NCBI RefSeq assembly: GCF_007747215.1
Contig: NZ_CP036273.1
Span: forward strand, 6,680,322 to 6,744,321
Direction: 5' to 3'
Length of the DNA: 64,000 nt
Source: Urbifossiella limnaea
GTDB lineage: Bacteria; Planctomycetota; Planctomycetia; Gemmatales; Gemmataceae
Of the stretch, positions 44,877-53,167 are shown one piece after another; within the stretch, counting starts at the first letter, position 1; every line of letters starts with the position of its first letter. Made by a program: the position numbers and the translations under genes. A model generated the notes under the pieces. The model was not told the origin of the DNA. It worked only from the letters and a program-made list of their open reading frames with translations, and searched no databases.

Positions 44877-45164
44877 ATGTCAAGTACAGGCCGGACTGCC
44901 CTCTACTGTCTAGGGTATCTACTAATCTATGCTGTCGTGACGCTAGCTATTGCATTTCAGCTCGGGGTTTCGACCGCGATGAGTTTTGAGTCACTGCACT
45001 CTGAATCGTCATCGCGAGAGCTTAGTGTCGAACACAAGGCGCGCGCCATGAACTTAGGCTTTAGTCATTCGATTTGCATGTCAGTTGTCAACTTTCTGCT
45101 TAGTGCAATATGGGTAATTGTTATATATAGGAGTCGATTATTTTCTAATAAAAATGATCGGTGA
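44877..45164 (+). CDS. Two-helix membrane protein, candidate immunity protein for RHS A
   Basis: 95 residues, much lower GC than the surroundings. Two hydrophobic segments: residues ~9-30 (around 'LGYLLIYAVVTLAIAFQLG') and ~67-87 ('MSVVNFLLSAIWVIVIY'), joined by a polar, serine-rich loop. No family recognised. Its position directly downstream of the low-GC RHS tip domain, its size and its distinct composition are what is expected of an immunity or partner protein, but this is inference from context only. No good ribosome-binding site is seen before ATG 44877. Confidence 0.6.
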   Translation: MSSTGRTALYCLGYLLIYAVVTLAIAFQLGVSTAMSFESLHSESSSRELSVEHKARAMNLGFSHSICMSVVNFLLSAIWVIVIYRSRLFSNKNDR

Positions 45165-45257
45165 TTCGGTCCGCCGAGATGCCTCATGGACGTATCGCCA
45201 GTTTGCACGTGGCTGATGCACGATTAGAATTGTTCGTGGCCGCGAATCAGCCAAATG

Positions 45258-45318
45258 CGTGGGCGGGACGGCGGGTCGAGACGGCCTACGACGGCCGGGG
45301 GAACGCGTACCTGATCAC
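45258..45318 (+). pseudogene. Displaced RHS core fragment
   Basis: About 50 bases encoding 'RRVETAYDGRGNAYLITN', almost identical at DNA level to 42613-42660 of the RHS A core ('RRIETAYDGRGNPYLFTS'). It has no start and is cut off on both sides. Short pieces of RHS core left next to displaced toxin tips are typical of RHS loci that have swapped their C-terminal ends by recombination. Confidence 0.65.
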
Positions 45319-45324
45319 CAACAT

Positions 45325-45876
45325 AACGCCGGCCATCTGCTGGCGACCGGGCGGAACGACACCGAGACGGCCGCCGCCCTCCGTGTGTACCACGTGACGG
45401 TCACCCGCTGGCGGCTGTACTCCCCCGCCTTCCGGGCCGCGCTCGCCGAGCGGCGGGCGGCCGTCTGGGGCGCCGCGGCCGACCGTCTCCGGGCCGTCCT
45501 CTCGGCCGCCGTGGACGCGCTCGCCGACGCCCTCAACGACCCCGACCACCCGGCCCGCACGGCTGTCGCGCTGGCCGTGCTGAAGCTGGCCGGCCCGCTG
45601 CCGGTGGTTCCCGCCGAGCCGACCGACCCGGACGAGGTCGTCCGCGAGCTCGTCGAGGCGAAGCGCGACCGGCTCCGCGAGCGGTCCGACGACCTGAACG
45701 CCCTCGACGGCCTGCCGGGCTACGACGCCCACGAGCGGGCCGTCCGCAAGCGCCTCGTCCTCCTCGCCGGCCCGCCCGACCCGCCGGCCGCGCTCCCCGC
45801 ACCTCCGCCCGCGATCTGCGGCGGAACGTCGTCACCAGCTGCGGCGGGTAACCGTCGGAATGTAGACAAATGTTGA
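45325..45876 (+). pseudogene. 5'-truncated helix-turn-helix protein (terminase-small-subunit-like)
   Basis: From about 45325 the sequence reads 'AGHLLATGRNDTETAAALRV' then 'YHVTVTRWRLYSPAFRAALA', a helix-turn-helix like that of phage small terminase subunits, followed by a helical alanine-rich part ('ALNDPDHPARTAVALAVLKL') and a disordered tail. The N-terminus is missing: the frame joins the RHS fragment at ~45318. The intact gene at 51520 has a similar architecture. Probably the left remnant of a mobile-element module. 45877-46094 shows no gene. Confidence 0.5.
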
Positions 45877-46094
45877 CGTTCCGCGAATCTATCCGGCCCC
45901 CTCCCGCTTGGCGACACCGTCACGGTCGGCGCCCTGCCCCAATGCCCCCTGCGGACCTGGAAAACCCCCACGGCCCTGCAGTAGGATCGGCGGGTGAGCG
46001 GCGGGAGTCATGACCCGCCGGGTCCGGGCGACGTGCGGCGGGTCGTGTTCCCCCGCCCGCGTTGCCCGGCCCACCCGACGCGGGAACACTCCAC

Positions 46095-46929
46095 ATGCCA
46101 CACGACACCCCCTACCCGGGTGGCGATCGGCCGCTCCTACCCCGCCGCGCCCGCCAGCGGCCGACGCCCGACCCCGCCGACACGCCCCCGCCCGCCGCCG
46201 CCGGCACGCCGCCTGGCGACTTCCGCCCGGAGTGGGACACCGCCTGGGCCGACCTACATGTCCAGCTAGCCAGCGCGGTTACCCCCGACCGGCCCGACCC
46301 CGACCCGGTCGCGGTCGGAGCCGCCCTCCACCGGGTCGGCCGGGCGCTGGCCCGGCTCGACGAACCGCCCCCTGAGCCCCCGCCGTCCGGCGCCGACGAC
46401 CAGCCGCGGACGGTGGGGTGGAAGCTCGCCCGCGTCGCGGACGTGGGCGGCCCGAACTTCGACGGCCCTGGCGCACCGCTCGCCGCCGCCCTCCTCCGCG
46501 CCGCGGTAGACGAGCTCCCACCGCGGCTGGCAACCCTTACCGCCCGGCTCCTCGCCGACCCGGTTCGGCGCGGGGCGTTTGCCTGGCTGGGCGTGGTCGG
46601 CCGGCTCCTCGCCCCGTGGCCGGACGCGGGGCCGGGGGACACGCCCGCCGGCGGATCGGCCCGGGACGCCGAGCGGCTGGCCCGGCTCCTCCGCGCCCCC
46701 CGCATCACCCGCGACCCCGTTTACTTCCCCCGCTGGCCGGCCCCCGACGCGGACGACCCGCCGCCGGCGTCCGACCTCATCCCCTACCCGGCCCGAACTC
46801 GTCCGCGAACTGCGGCTCCAGGCTGAGGGAAAGTTGGGGGCGAATCTGGCGTGGATGGTGGCGAACGGCGTGCTGGTCAACATCCCGCAGCGGGGGTACT
46901 GGCCGGCTGCCGACCCGCCGCCGGAGTAG
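46095..46929 (+). CDS. Hypothetical protein, frame-broken (HTH-like end)
   Basis: From ATG 46095 (ATG 46062 is also possible) the frame runs to 46826: a Pro-rich N-terminus, then 'DFRPEWDTAWADLHVQLASA' and helical 'LLRAAVDELPPRLATLTARL'. The true end is in another frame: dropping one C from the run near 46792 joins 'DLIPYPA' to 'ELVRELRLQAEGKLGANLAW' and 'MVANGVLVNIPQRGYWPA', a winged-helix-like end, stopping at 46929. Function unknown; it belongs to the mobile-element-like module before the primase gene. Confidence 0.5.
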
Positions 46930-46940
46930 CGCGGCGACCG

Positions 46941-46980
46941 CGTGTGACCGTCACACGGGGGTCACACGGCGGTCATACCA
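46941..46980. repeat. Iteron-like 11-bp repeats
   Basis: Three 11-bp units in tandem: GTCACACGGGG (46950-46960), GTCACACGGCG (46961-46971) and the partial GTCATACCA (46972-46980), plus an inverted copy CGTGTGAC at 46941-46948. They sit 55-90 bases before a short operon with an AlpA-like protein and a primase/helicase, a natural place for an operator or a replication origin. Confidence 0.5.
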
Positions 46981-47033
46981 GTCGATCGGGTGGGGGGTAA
47001 GGTGTGTGAGGCCACGCCCCGGAGGACCACCCG

Positions 47034-47225
47034 ATGCCCCCCGACCCGCTGCTCCACCTGCCCGACCCCGACCACATCCGCGCCGCCATCGACGCCGCTG
47101 ACGAGCGGGCGCGGCTGCTCCGCCGCCTGCTCCGGCTGGCGCTCCGCCTCCGCCTCCCGCTGACCACGGCCGACCGCATCCCCGCCCGCCGCCCGACCGC
47201 GGCGGAGGGGGTGGCCCGTGGCTGA
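47034..47225 (+). CDS. Small hypothetical protein
   Basis: 63 residues, with GGAGG at 47021-47025. Mostly one amphipathic Leu/Arg-rich helix ('DERARLLRRLLRLALRLRLP'). It overlaps the start of the AlpA-like gene by 8 bases, indicating translational coupling. No family recognised. Confidence 0.55.
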   Translation: MPPDPLLHLPDPDHIRAAIDAADERARLLRRLLRLALRLRLPLTTADRIPARRPTAAEGVARG

Positions 47226-47511
47226 ACCCAACGCGACCGACACCCCCGCGACGCTCGCGCGCCGGCCGAAACTGACCCCGCTCGTGGTGGACGCGGCCGG
47301 CGTGGCGCTGCTCCTGAGTTGCGGCGTCCGCACGGTGCGGACGCGCGACGCCGACGGCACGCTGCCGGCCCCGCTGCGGATCGGCGGCCGCGTCGTGTGG
47401 CGCGAGCCCGAAATCCGTGCGTGGGTCAACGCCGGCGCCCCGCCCCGCGCCGAGTGGGAAGCCCGCAAGGCCGCTCGCAAAGCGGCCCGGAAGGCTGCCC
47501 GCCGCCGCTAA
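47218..47511 (+). CDS. AlpA/excisionase-like DNA-binding protein
   Basis: 97 residues from GTG 47218. 'DAAGVALLLSCGVRTVRTRD' followed by 'GTLPAPLRIGGRVVWREPEI' is the MerR-type helix-turn-helix plus wing of AlpA/Xis-like proteins, ending at 'RAWVNAGAPPR'; the tail is strongly basic ('RKAARKAARKAARRR'). Such proteins regulate or help excise mobile elements. It lies between the iteron-like repeats and the primase gene. Confidence 0.75.
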   Translation: MAEPNATDTPATLARRPKLTPLVVDAAGVALLLSCGVRTVRTRDADGTLPAPLRIGGRVVWREPEIRAWVNAGAPPRAEWEARKAARKAARKAARRR

Positions 47512-47605
47512 CCGTCCAACTCCCCCCAATCCCCGCCTCACGCCCGCCGCCCGGCCCCCGGGCCGGCGCCGGGCGGTGTCGCGCCCCGACCCGGAGCCCC
47601 GACCC

Positions 47606-50218
47606 GTGAACACGCCCCCGACCCTGCTGCCGCACCACCTGGCCGACCTCCGCCGGTCCGGCCTCACCGACGACCACGTCCGCCGCTGCGGGTTCTACTC
47701 CGAGTCCGACCCGGCTGTGGTCGCCAAGCTCCTCCGCCGCGCCGACCGAATGCTCGCAAATGCTATCACGCCGTGCCTGTGCCTGCCGTTCTTCGCCCCC
47801 GACGGCCGCCCCCTGGGGTACGTCCGGTGCAAGCCCGACCGCCCCCGCACCGACGCGAAGGGGAAGCCGGTCAAGTACGAGTCCCCGGCCGGCGCTCCCA
47901 ACCGCGCGTACTTCCCGCCGGCCACCCGCGCGGCGCTCGCCGACCCGGCAGTGCCGCTGCTCGTCACCGAGGGGGAGAAGAAGGCGGCGCGGGCCGACCA
48001 GGACGGGTTCGCGTGCGTCGGCCTCGTCGGCGTGTACGGCTGGCAGAAGAAGCGCGACGGCGGCGGGCCGCGGGAGCTCATCCCCGACCTGGTCGCGGTC
48101 GCGTGGGCCGGGCGGCTGGTGTTCGTCGTCTACGACTCCGATCTCGCCGACAAGCCGGCGGTGCGGCTGGCCGAGTGGCACCTGGCCGAGGCGCTGGCCG
48201 CCGCCGGCGCCGTGGTGCGGGCGGTGCGGCTGCCGCACGGGCCGGGCGGTGAGAAGGCCGGGCTGGACGACTTCCTGGCGGCCCGCGGCGCCGACGCCCT
48301 CCGGCTGCTGATGGACGTGGCCGGCCCCGTCACCCCGCCCGCGGCCGAGGGGCCGGCGGCGCGGCGGTTCGCCGTCGGCGACCGGGTGACGCCGGCCGAC
48401 CGCGACAACGTCGGCACCGTCACGGCAGCACTTCCCGGCGACACGTACCGGGTGCGGTTCGACGGCAAGGGTGCGTCGGCCGAGAAGGCGTTCCCCGCGG
48501 CGCGGCTCCGGCCGTGGCCGCCCCGCCCGACGGGGGCCGGCCCGGCCGCCCAGCCGCGGCCGTTCGTCCCGTTCCCGGTGGACGCCCTCCCGGCCCCGCT
48601 CGTGCCGTTCGTCGCCGGCGTCGCCGCCGCCATCCCGTGCGACCCGGCCGCCGTCGCGCTCCCGGCGCTGGCCGTCTGCGGGGCCGCGGTCGGGGCCGCC
48701 CGGGTGCTGCAAATCAAGCGGTCGTGGGCCGAGCCGCCGATCGTCTGGGCCGCGCTCGTGGCACGGTCGGGGTCGGTCAAGAGCCCGCCGTTCGAGCTCG
48801 CCGTCGGCCCCCTCCAGCGGCTCGACCTCGACCTCCGCGCGGCCGGGAACGACGCCGCCCGCGCCTACCGGGTCGCCCTCGACGAGTGGAAGGACGCCGA
48901 GCGGGAGCGGCGGGGGCGGGGGCGGGGCGGGGACGGGGCCGAGCCGCCGCCCGCCACCGACGGGCCGGGCGAGGCGCCGCCGAAGCCGCGGTGCGTCGCC
49001 GGCGACATCACCATCGAGTCGTTGGCCGTGATCCTGGCCGACAACCCGAAGGGCGTGCTGGTGTACCGCGACGAGCTGGCCAGCTGGTTCACCGGGCTGA
49101 CGCGGTACTCCAAGACCGACGCCACCGCCGACTGGCTCCAGCTGTTCCACGCCCGCCCGCTGTCGGTGGACCGCAAGACCGGGGACAAGCTGACCATCGC
49201 CGTCCCCCACGCCGCCGCGGGCGTCATCGGCACGATCCAGCCGGTCGTCCTGGCGCGGGCGTTCACCCGCGACTTCCGGGCGTCGGGCGGGGCGGCGCGG
49301 ATTCTGGTGGTGATGCTGCCGCCGCGGCAGAAGGTGTGGACCGACGACGACCTCCCGGCGGCCGTGGCCGCGGACTACGAGGCGCTCGTCCGCCGGCTGC
49401 GGGAATTCGAGCCCGCGACCGACGCCGACGGGCGGCCGGTGCCGGTGCCGGTGCGCTTCACCCCGGCGGCCCGCGAGCAGTGGGGGAGGTTCGTGAACGA
49501 GTGGGGGCGGGTGACGTTCGACGCCGGGGAGGAGAGCGACGACCTGGCGGCGGCGTTCTCCAAGATGGAGGGGTACGCCGCGCGGTTCGCGCTGATCCAC
49601 CACCTCGTCCTCCGGGCGGCGCCGGGCGGGGCCACCCTCCCCGACGCGGTCGGGCTCGACAGCCTGGAGGCGGGCATCACGCTGGCGCGGTGGTTCGCGG
49701 CCGAGACGGAGCGGGTGTACGCGGCGCTGGCCGAGGACGAGGCCACGGCCGGGCTGCGGGCGGTGGCCGACCGGGTGCGGGCGCTCGGCGGGCGGGCGAC
49801 GGTGCGGGCGCTCCAGAAGTCGAACAGCCGGAAGTACAAGACGGCGGCCGCGGCCGAGGCGGCGCTGGCCGAACTGGTGGCCGCCGGGTGGGGGGCGTGG
49901 GAGGAGGCGCGGCCGGCCGGCGGCGGGCACCCCGTGCGGACGTTCGTGTTGGGGGGTCCGACGGACGACACTTCCGACACTCGTGACCCGGCCGACGAGG
50001 GCGACGAGGCGGAGGCGTCCGACACTCGCCCCGACGAGGCGGAGGAAACTACGGATTTGCCAGGGGATTCGGGGCGAGTGTCGGAACTGTCGTGCGTCTC
50101 CGTGACGAAACCCGCGCCCGGCGACCGGCCGCACAGTGAGGGCGCGGCCGGGGCGAGTGTCGGACGGGGCCGGCGCCGCTACCGCAGCGACGACCGGCCG
50201 CACGAGCTGAGGGGGTGA
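47606..50218 (+). CDS. Primase/helicase-like replication protein (DUF3854 Toprim-like + DUF3987)
   Basis: 870 residues from GTG 47606; a longer frame exists but its extension is Pro/Arg-rich and overlaps the AlpA-like gene. Residues ~1-235 form a Toprim-like DUF3854 domain with E122 ('LLVTEGEKKAARADQDG') and D177-x-D179 ('VVYDSDLADKPA'). Residues ~330-750 form a DUF3987-type ATPase: a degenerate P-loop around 386-393 ('ARSGSVKS') and Walker B D489-E490 ('LVYRDELASWFTGLT'). A winged helix ('GRATVRALQKSNSRKYK') ends the folded part; the tail is acidic. It probably primes and unwinds DNA for a phage-like or integrative element. Confidence 0.75.
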   Translation: MNTPPTLLPHHLADLRRSGLTDDHVRRCGFYSESDPAVVAKLLRRADRMLANAITPCLCLPFFAPDGRPLGYVRCKPDRPRTDAKGKPVKYESPAGAPNRAYFPPATRAALADPAVPLLVTEGEKKAARADQDGFACVGLVGVYGWQKKRDGGGPRELIPDLVAVAWAGRLVFVVYDSDLADKPAVRLAEWHLAEALAAAGAVVRAVRLPHGPGGEKAGLDDFLAARGADALRLLMDVAGPVTPPAAEGPAARRFAVGDRVTPADRDNVGTVTAALPGDTYRVRFDGKGASAEKAFPAARLRPWPPRPTGAGPAAQPRPFVPFPVDALPAPLVPFVAGVAAAIPCDPAAVALPALAVCGAAVGAARVLQIKRSWAEPPIVWAALVARSGSVKSPPFELAVGPLQRLDLDLRAAGNDAARAYRVALDEWKDAERERRGRGRGGDGAEPPPATDGPGEAPPKPRCVAGDITIESLAVILADNPKGVLVYRDELASWFTGLTRYSKTDATADWLQLFHARPLSVDRKTGDKLTIAVPHAAAGVIGTIQPVVLARAFTRDFRASGGAARILVVMLPPRQKVWTDDDLPAAVAADYEALVRRLREFEPATDADGRPVPVPVRFTPAAREQWGRFVNEWGRVTFDAGEESDDLAAAFSKMEGYAARFALIHHLVLRAAPGGATLPDAVGLDSLEAGITLARWFAAETERVYAALAEDEATAGLRAVADRVRALGGRATVRALQKSNSRKYKTAAAAEAALAELVAAGWGAWEEARPAGGGHPVRTFVLGGPTDDTSDTRDPADEGDEAEASDTRPDEAEETTDLPGDSGRVSELSCVSVTKPAPGDRPHSEGAAGASVGRGRRRYRSDDRPHELRG

Positions 50219-50221
50219 CCC

Positions 50222-50581
50222 GTGGCGACCGCGACCGCGACGCCGGCCAGCGCCCGCGACCTGTTCGACGCCCTGGCCCCGTTCGGCCCGGTGGTCGAGG
50301 GGGAGGAACTGGCGTTCGATGACGACCCACCTACCGCGCTCGATGTGGCGCTGGGTGTTCTCCACACCGGCGTGCGTGCCGAGCTGGCCGGGCGCAGGTG
50401 GCTGGGGTGTGACGGGGCGACGGGGCGGGTGGCGGTGCTGAACCCGGCCGCCACGCTGCCGGCCGGCGTCACCCTCCTGTGCGTGGAGGGCGACGCCCGC
50501 TGGGATCGGATCGACCCGGCCGCGCGGGTCGAGCTGCCGCGGCTGTTCGACCCCGCGCCGGGTCCTTCGGCACGGGGGTAG
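50222..50581 (+). CDS. Hypothetical protein after the primase
   Basis: 119 residues, GTG start 3 bases after the primase stop, so surely co-transcribed. Recognisable only as acidic and compact ('DLFDALAPFGPVVEGEELAF', 'GVTLLCVEGDARWDRIDP'). No family recognised. The IS630-derived element follows 45 bases downstream. Confidence 0.6.
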   Translation: MATATATPASARDLFDALAPFGPVVEGEELAFDDDPPTALDVALGVLHTGVRAELAGRRWLGCDGATGRVAVLNPAATLPAGVTLLCVEGDARWDRIDPAARVELPRLFDPAPGPSARG

Positions 50582-50625
50582 GCACACCGCCCTCCCACTG
50601 AACCCCCGGGGCACTGGACAAACTA

Positions 50626-51297
50626 TACCCCGCCCGGGAACGATTGATCTGTTCGTCCGGGTGTCGATTGCGTCTACTCTGGCCCGTGCGTGAGCATCAC
50701 GTTCCCCGGAGCCACGGATGGCTACTTGGTTTCGCCCCGCCCTGTCCGCCGACGAGCAGGCGGCCGTCCTCGCCGACCGCGACGGCCACCCCGACCCGGT
50801 GATCCGCCGCAGAATGCTCGTCCTGTGGGCCGTCCGCGCCGCCAGTGGCCGCCAGCGGTTCAACGTGCTGGGCGCATGGGACGCCGTCACCCGCCGCCTG
50901 CTGAGCGTCACCAACACCACCGTGGTGAACACCGACACCATGTGCCAACTCCTCCGGGCCATCGCCGCCGAGGGGTGGGTCGGGCCGGTGACGGTGGTGC
51001 TGGACAACGCGCGGTATCAGCGGAACAAGGTGGTGCAGGGGCTCGCGGCGGAGTTGTCCATCCGCCTGCTGTTCCTGCCCAGCTACTCACCCAACCTGAA
51101 CCTGATCGAGCGACTGTGGGGGTTCGCCAAGCGGCGGAGCGTGTACGGCAAGTACCACCCCGACTTCGCCTCCTTCCGAGCGGCCATCGAAGACACCCTG
51201 GCGGGCATCCCGTCTACCTACGCCGAAGCGCTCCAATCCCTCATGACGCTGGAGTTCCAGACGTTCGAGGACGTATCACTCCTGGCCGCGTAGGGTA
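50626..51297 (+). mobile_element. Internally deleted IS630 element (non-autonomous)
   Basis: 672 bp. The left end from 50626 (TACCCCGCCCGGG...) and the reverse complement of the right end to 51297 (TACCCTACGCGGC...) match at about 14 of 21 positions, and TA flanks both ends (50624-50625, 51298-51299). A normal IS630 is about 1.1 kb; here the coding region has lost roughly 100 codons. The ends look intact, so a full-length relative could still move it. Confidence 0.7.
50718..51293 (+). pseudogene. IS630 transposase with internal deletion
   Basis: 191 residues in one frame. The first ~38 residues match the IS630 N-terminus up to 'VIRRRMLVLWAVR', then the sequence jumps to the DDE half at 'ASGRQRFNVLGAWDAVT'. 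The helix-turn-helix domain and the first catalytic aspartate are gone; D96 ('VTVVLDNARYQRNK') and E131 ('SPNLNLIERLWGF') remain with the usual 34-residue spacing. The in-frame join keeps the gene open, but the product cannot catalyse transposition by itself. Confidence 0.75.
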
Positions 51298-51519
51298 TAA
51301 CGACCGGCGCGGGATTGCCCCGCTACCGCGGTTCCACCTGTCGGCGGGCTGGGGAGACTCCACAAGCAACCCGGCCCGCAGCGATCGGCAGCGCCGACCC
51401 GGACCGCATCATAGTGCCAGCTGACGACGGACCCGTCCGTAAGCACATCTGCCCCGGCCGCCACGGGTAGGAGTTATCGTGACGAGGCCAGCCGCACCGG
51501 ACCATTCTCGGAGCCGCCC

Positions 51520-51960
51520 ATGAGCGACACCCGCACTACCCACAAGGCCGGACCGGGTACGCCCGGCAAGGGCCGGCCCAACCCCGGCGCGGCCGAGATC
51601 GCGGCCGCCGCCCTCGCGGCCGGGCAGACGGCCGTCGCAGCCGCAGCCGTGGCCGGTGTCCACGAGCGGACCGTCCGGAAGTGGCTCGACCAGCCGGACT
51701 ACCGGGCCGGCGTGGACCGTCTCCGGGGCGAAGCCGTCGGCCGCGCGCTCGGGCGGCTCGGGGACGGCATGACGGCCGCCGCGGACGCCCTGCGCGGGCT
51801 GGTCGCCCACCGCGACCCGCACGTGAGGTACAAGGCCGCCCGGGCCGTCCTCGAACTCGGGCTGAGGCTCCGGGAGCACGCCGAGTTGGAGGGGCGGGTA
51901 CGGGAGTTGGAGGCGAGGTTCGCCGACCACGACGCCGGCGCGGCGGGGAGCGAGTCGTGA
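51520..51960 (+). CDS. Helix-turn-helix protein (terminase-small-subunit-like)
   Basis: 146 residues. After a Gly/Pro-rich start, 'AAALAAGQTAVAAAAVAGVH' and 'ERTVRKWLDQPDYRAGVDRL' form a clear helix-turn-helix of the type found in phage small terminase subunits and related planctomycete proteins, followed by a HEAT-like helical part ('RDPHVRYKAARAVLELGLRL') and a coiled-coil end. It overlaps the next gene by 3 bases (GTGA). Similar to the truncated gene at 45325. Confidence 0.65.
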   Translation: MSDTRTTHKAGPGTPGKGRPNPGAAEIAAAALAAGQTAVAAAAVAGVHERTVRKWLDQPDYRAGVDRLRGEAVGRALGRLGDGMTAAADALRGLVAHRDPHVRYKAARAVLELGLRLREHAELEGRVRELEARFADHDAGAAGSES

Positions 51961-52436
51961 GCCTCCGGGGGAAGCTGCGGCAGCTGGAGCGGCGTGCGGC
52001 TGCGAGGCGGGCGCGCGGGCCGACGCCGGCGGACCGGGCGTCCGTGTGGGCCGCGTACGAGGCGGCCCGAGACGCCTGGGACGAGGCGGTGGCGGTCGGC
52101 CGCGAGCCCGGCCCGCTCCCGCGCCGGCCGGGCGCCCCGGCGCGGTCGGCCCGGGAGGCGGCGGTGGACCGAAACTTGGCCTACGGCCATTGCTGTCTGA
52201 TTGCCCGGGTCCGGCAGCGCATCGGGCCACTCGACTACCTTGCGAACATGAGCCCGGGGGCGAGGGCCTACTGCGACCGGTTCTGTGGGACGCTCTGGTC
52301 GATGGATGCCGACCCGCACATGACCGCCAACCGACGGGCCAGCGGACCACCCGAGTTCCCCGAATGGGAGGTATTCGCTGCGCCGGCGCAGTTGCCTACG
52401 AGCGGGGCGGAAGTCGGTCTCGACCCCGAGGCTTAA
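51957..52436 (+). CDS. Hypothetical protein coupled to the HTH gene
   Basis: 159 residues from GTG 51957, overlapping the HTH gene stop. A basic coiled-coil start ('LRGKLRQLERRAAARRARGP') leads to helical sequence ('VWAAYEAARDAWDEAVAVG') and a Cys-containing middle ('GHCCLIARVRQRIG', 'YCDRFCGTLWSMDADPH'). No family recognised; the paired overlap with the HTH gene suggests they work together. Confidence 0.55.
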   Translation: MSLRGKLRQLERRAAARRARGPTPADRASVWAAYEAARDAWDEAVAVGREPGPLPRRPGAPARSAREAAVDRNLAYGHCCLIARVRQRIGPLDYLANMSPGARAYCDRFCGTLWSMDADPHMTANRRASGPPEFPEWEVFAAPAQLPTSGAEVGLDPEA

Positions 52437-52478
52437 CGGCGCTTCGGTTATGGCGGAGCAGGTGAGAGATGCCGGTCT

Positions 52479-52638
52479 GATCGATCTGACGGTGGGCGAA
52501 GGTAGACCACCAGCCGATCCCGAGCTGGCCACGCGCGTCTGGCCGACGCTACCGCCACACATCCGCGCCGCCGTTCAGGCGCTCGTCTCCACCGTGCCCC
52601 CCCCACCCCCCTTATGGGTCCTTCCAACGGGGGGTAGG
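52479..52638 (+). other. Second copy of the protein-tail remnant and conserved hairpin
   Basis: 'PADPELATRVWPTLPPHIRA' then 'AVQALVSTV' resembles the remnant at 34437-34559, and the hairpin CCACCCCCCT / GGGGGGTAGG (52603-52612, 52629-52638) resembles that at 34637-34672. Together they mark the left edge of the segment duplicated between cassettes A and B. Confidence 0.4.
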
Positions 52639-52716
52639 TCTCCGACAGCGCACCCGGAACAGCCGGGCTCCGGGACACACTTTACTTCGTCACCCTCGCG
52701 CCGCAGGAGAACGCAC

Positions 52717-53016
52717 ATGCCGACGTATTCCGACCGCGCCCGCGCCACCGTCGAGGGTCGCCGCCGAGCGGTGTTCCGCGCCTGGCTGGCGGTGCTTCCG
52801 GCGGAAGGGTGGTCCGGCACGGCCGGCGACCTGTCCGACAAGTTGACTGCGTTCCTGGCCGGGCACCCGCTACGGTTCGGGACGAGCTTCCCGACCGGCG
52901 CGGGCGTGTCGCCGTGGCTACGCGGCGTCGCGGACGAGATCGGCGCCGCGGGCCGGCAGTTGCGGTTCACCCGCACGAAGCGAGAACGGCTCATCACGAT
53001 CGGCCCCCGCGGCTGA
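52717..53016 (+). CDS. Small winged-helix-like protein, cassette B
   Basis: 99 residues from ATG 52717; this start is set by identity with cassette A, although the frame is open further upstream. It differs from the copy at 34752 by only four residues, among them V26 for A ('RAWLAVLPAEGWSGTAGD') and L52 for P. Predicted DNA-binding winged helix, same reasoning as copy A. GCAGGAGA lies just upstream as a good ribosome-binding site. Confidence 0.65.
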   Translation: MPTYSDRARATVEGRRRAVFRAWLAVLPAEGWSGTAGDLSDKLTAFLAGHPLRFGTSFPTGAGVSPWLRGVADEIGAAGRQLRFTRTKRERLITIGPRG

Positions 53017-53167
53017 CGATGCTGAGAAATGCTGAGCGAGTCGGCGTCCTCGACCGGTCGGGCATCGCAAGGTTGCTGGTGGCGTTACCGACGGAGCCGC
53101 ACCCGCGACCTTGCGATGCCGGTGGGCGACCCATACCCTCGCATCGTCCCGCCGCCCCGGTGCCGCT

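Noticed and set aside
47426-51007. 3.6-kb minus-strand open frame
   Set aside because: Antisense to the primase and IS630 derivative, low-complexity composition, no recognisable domain.
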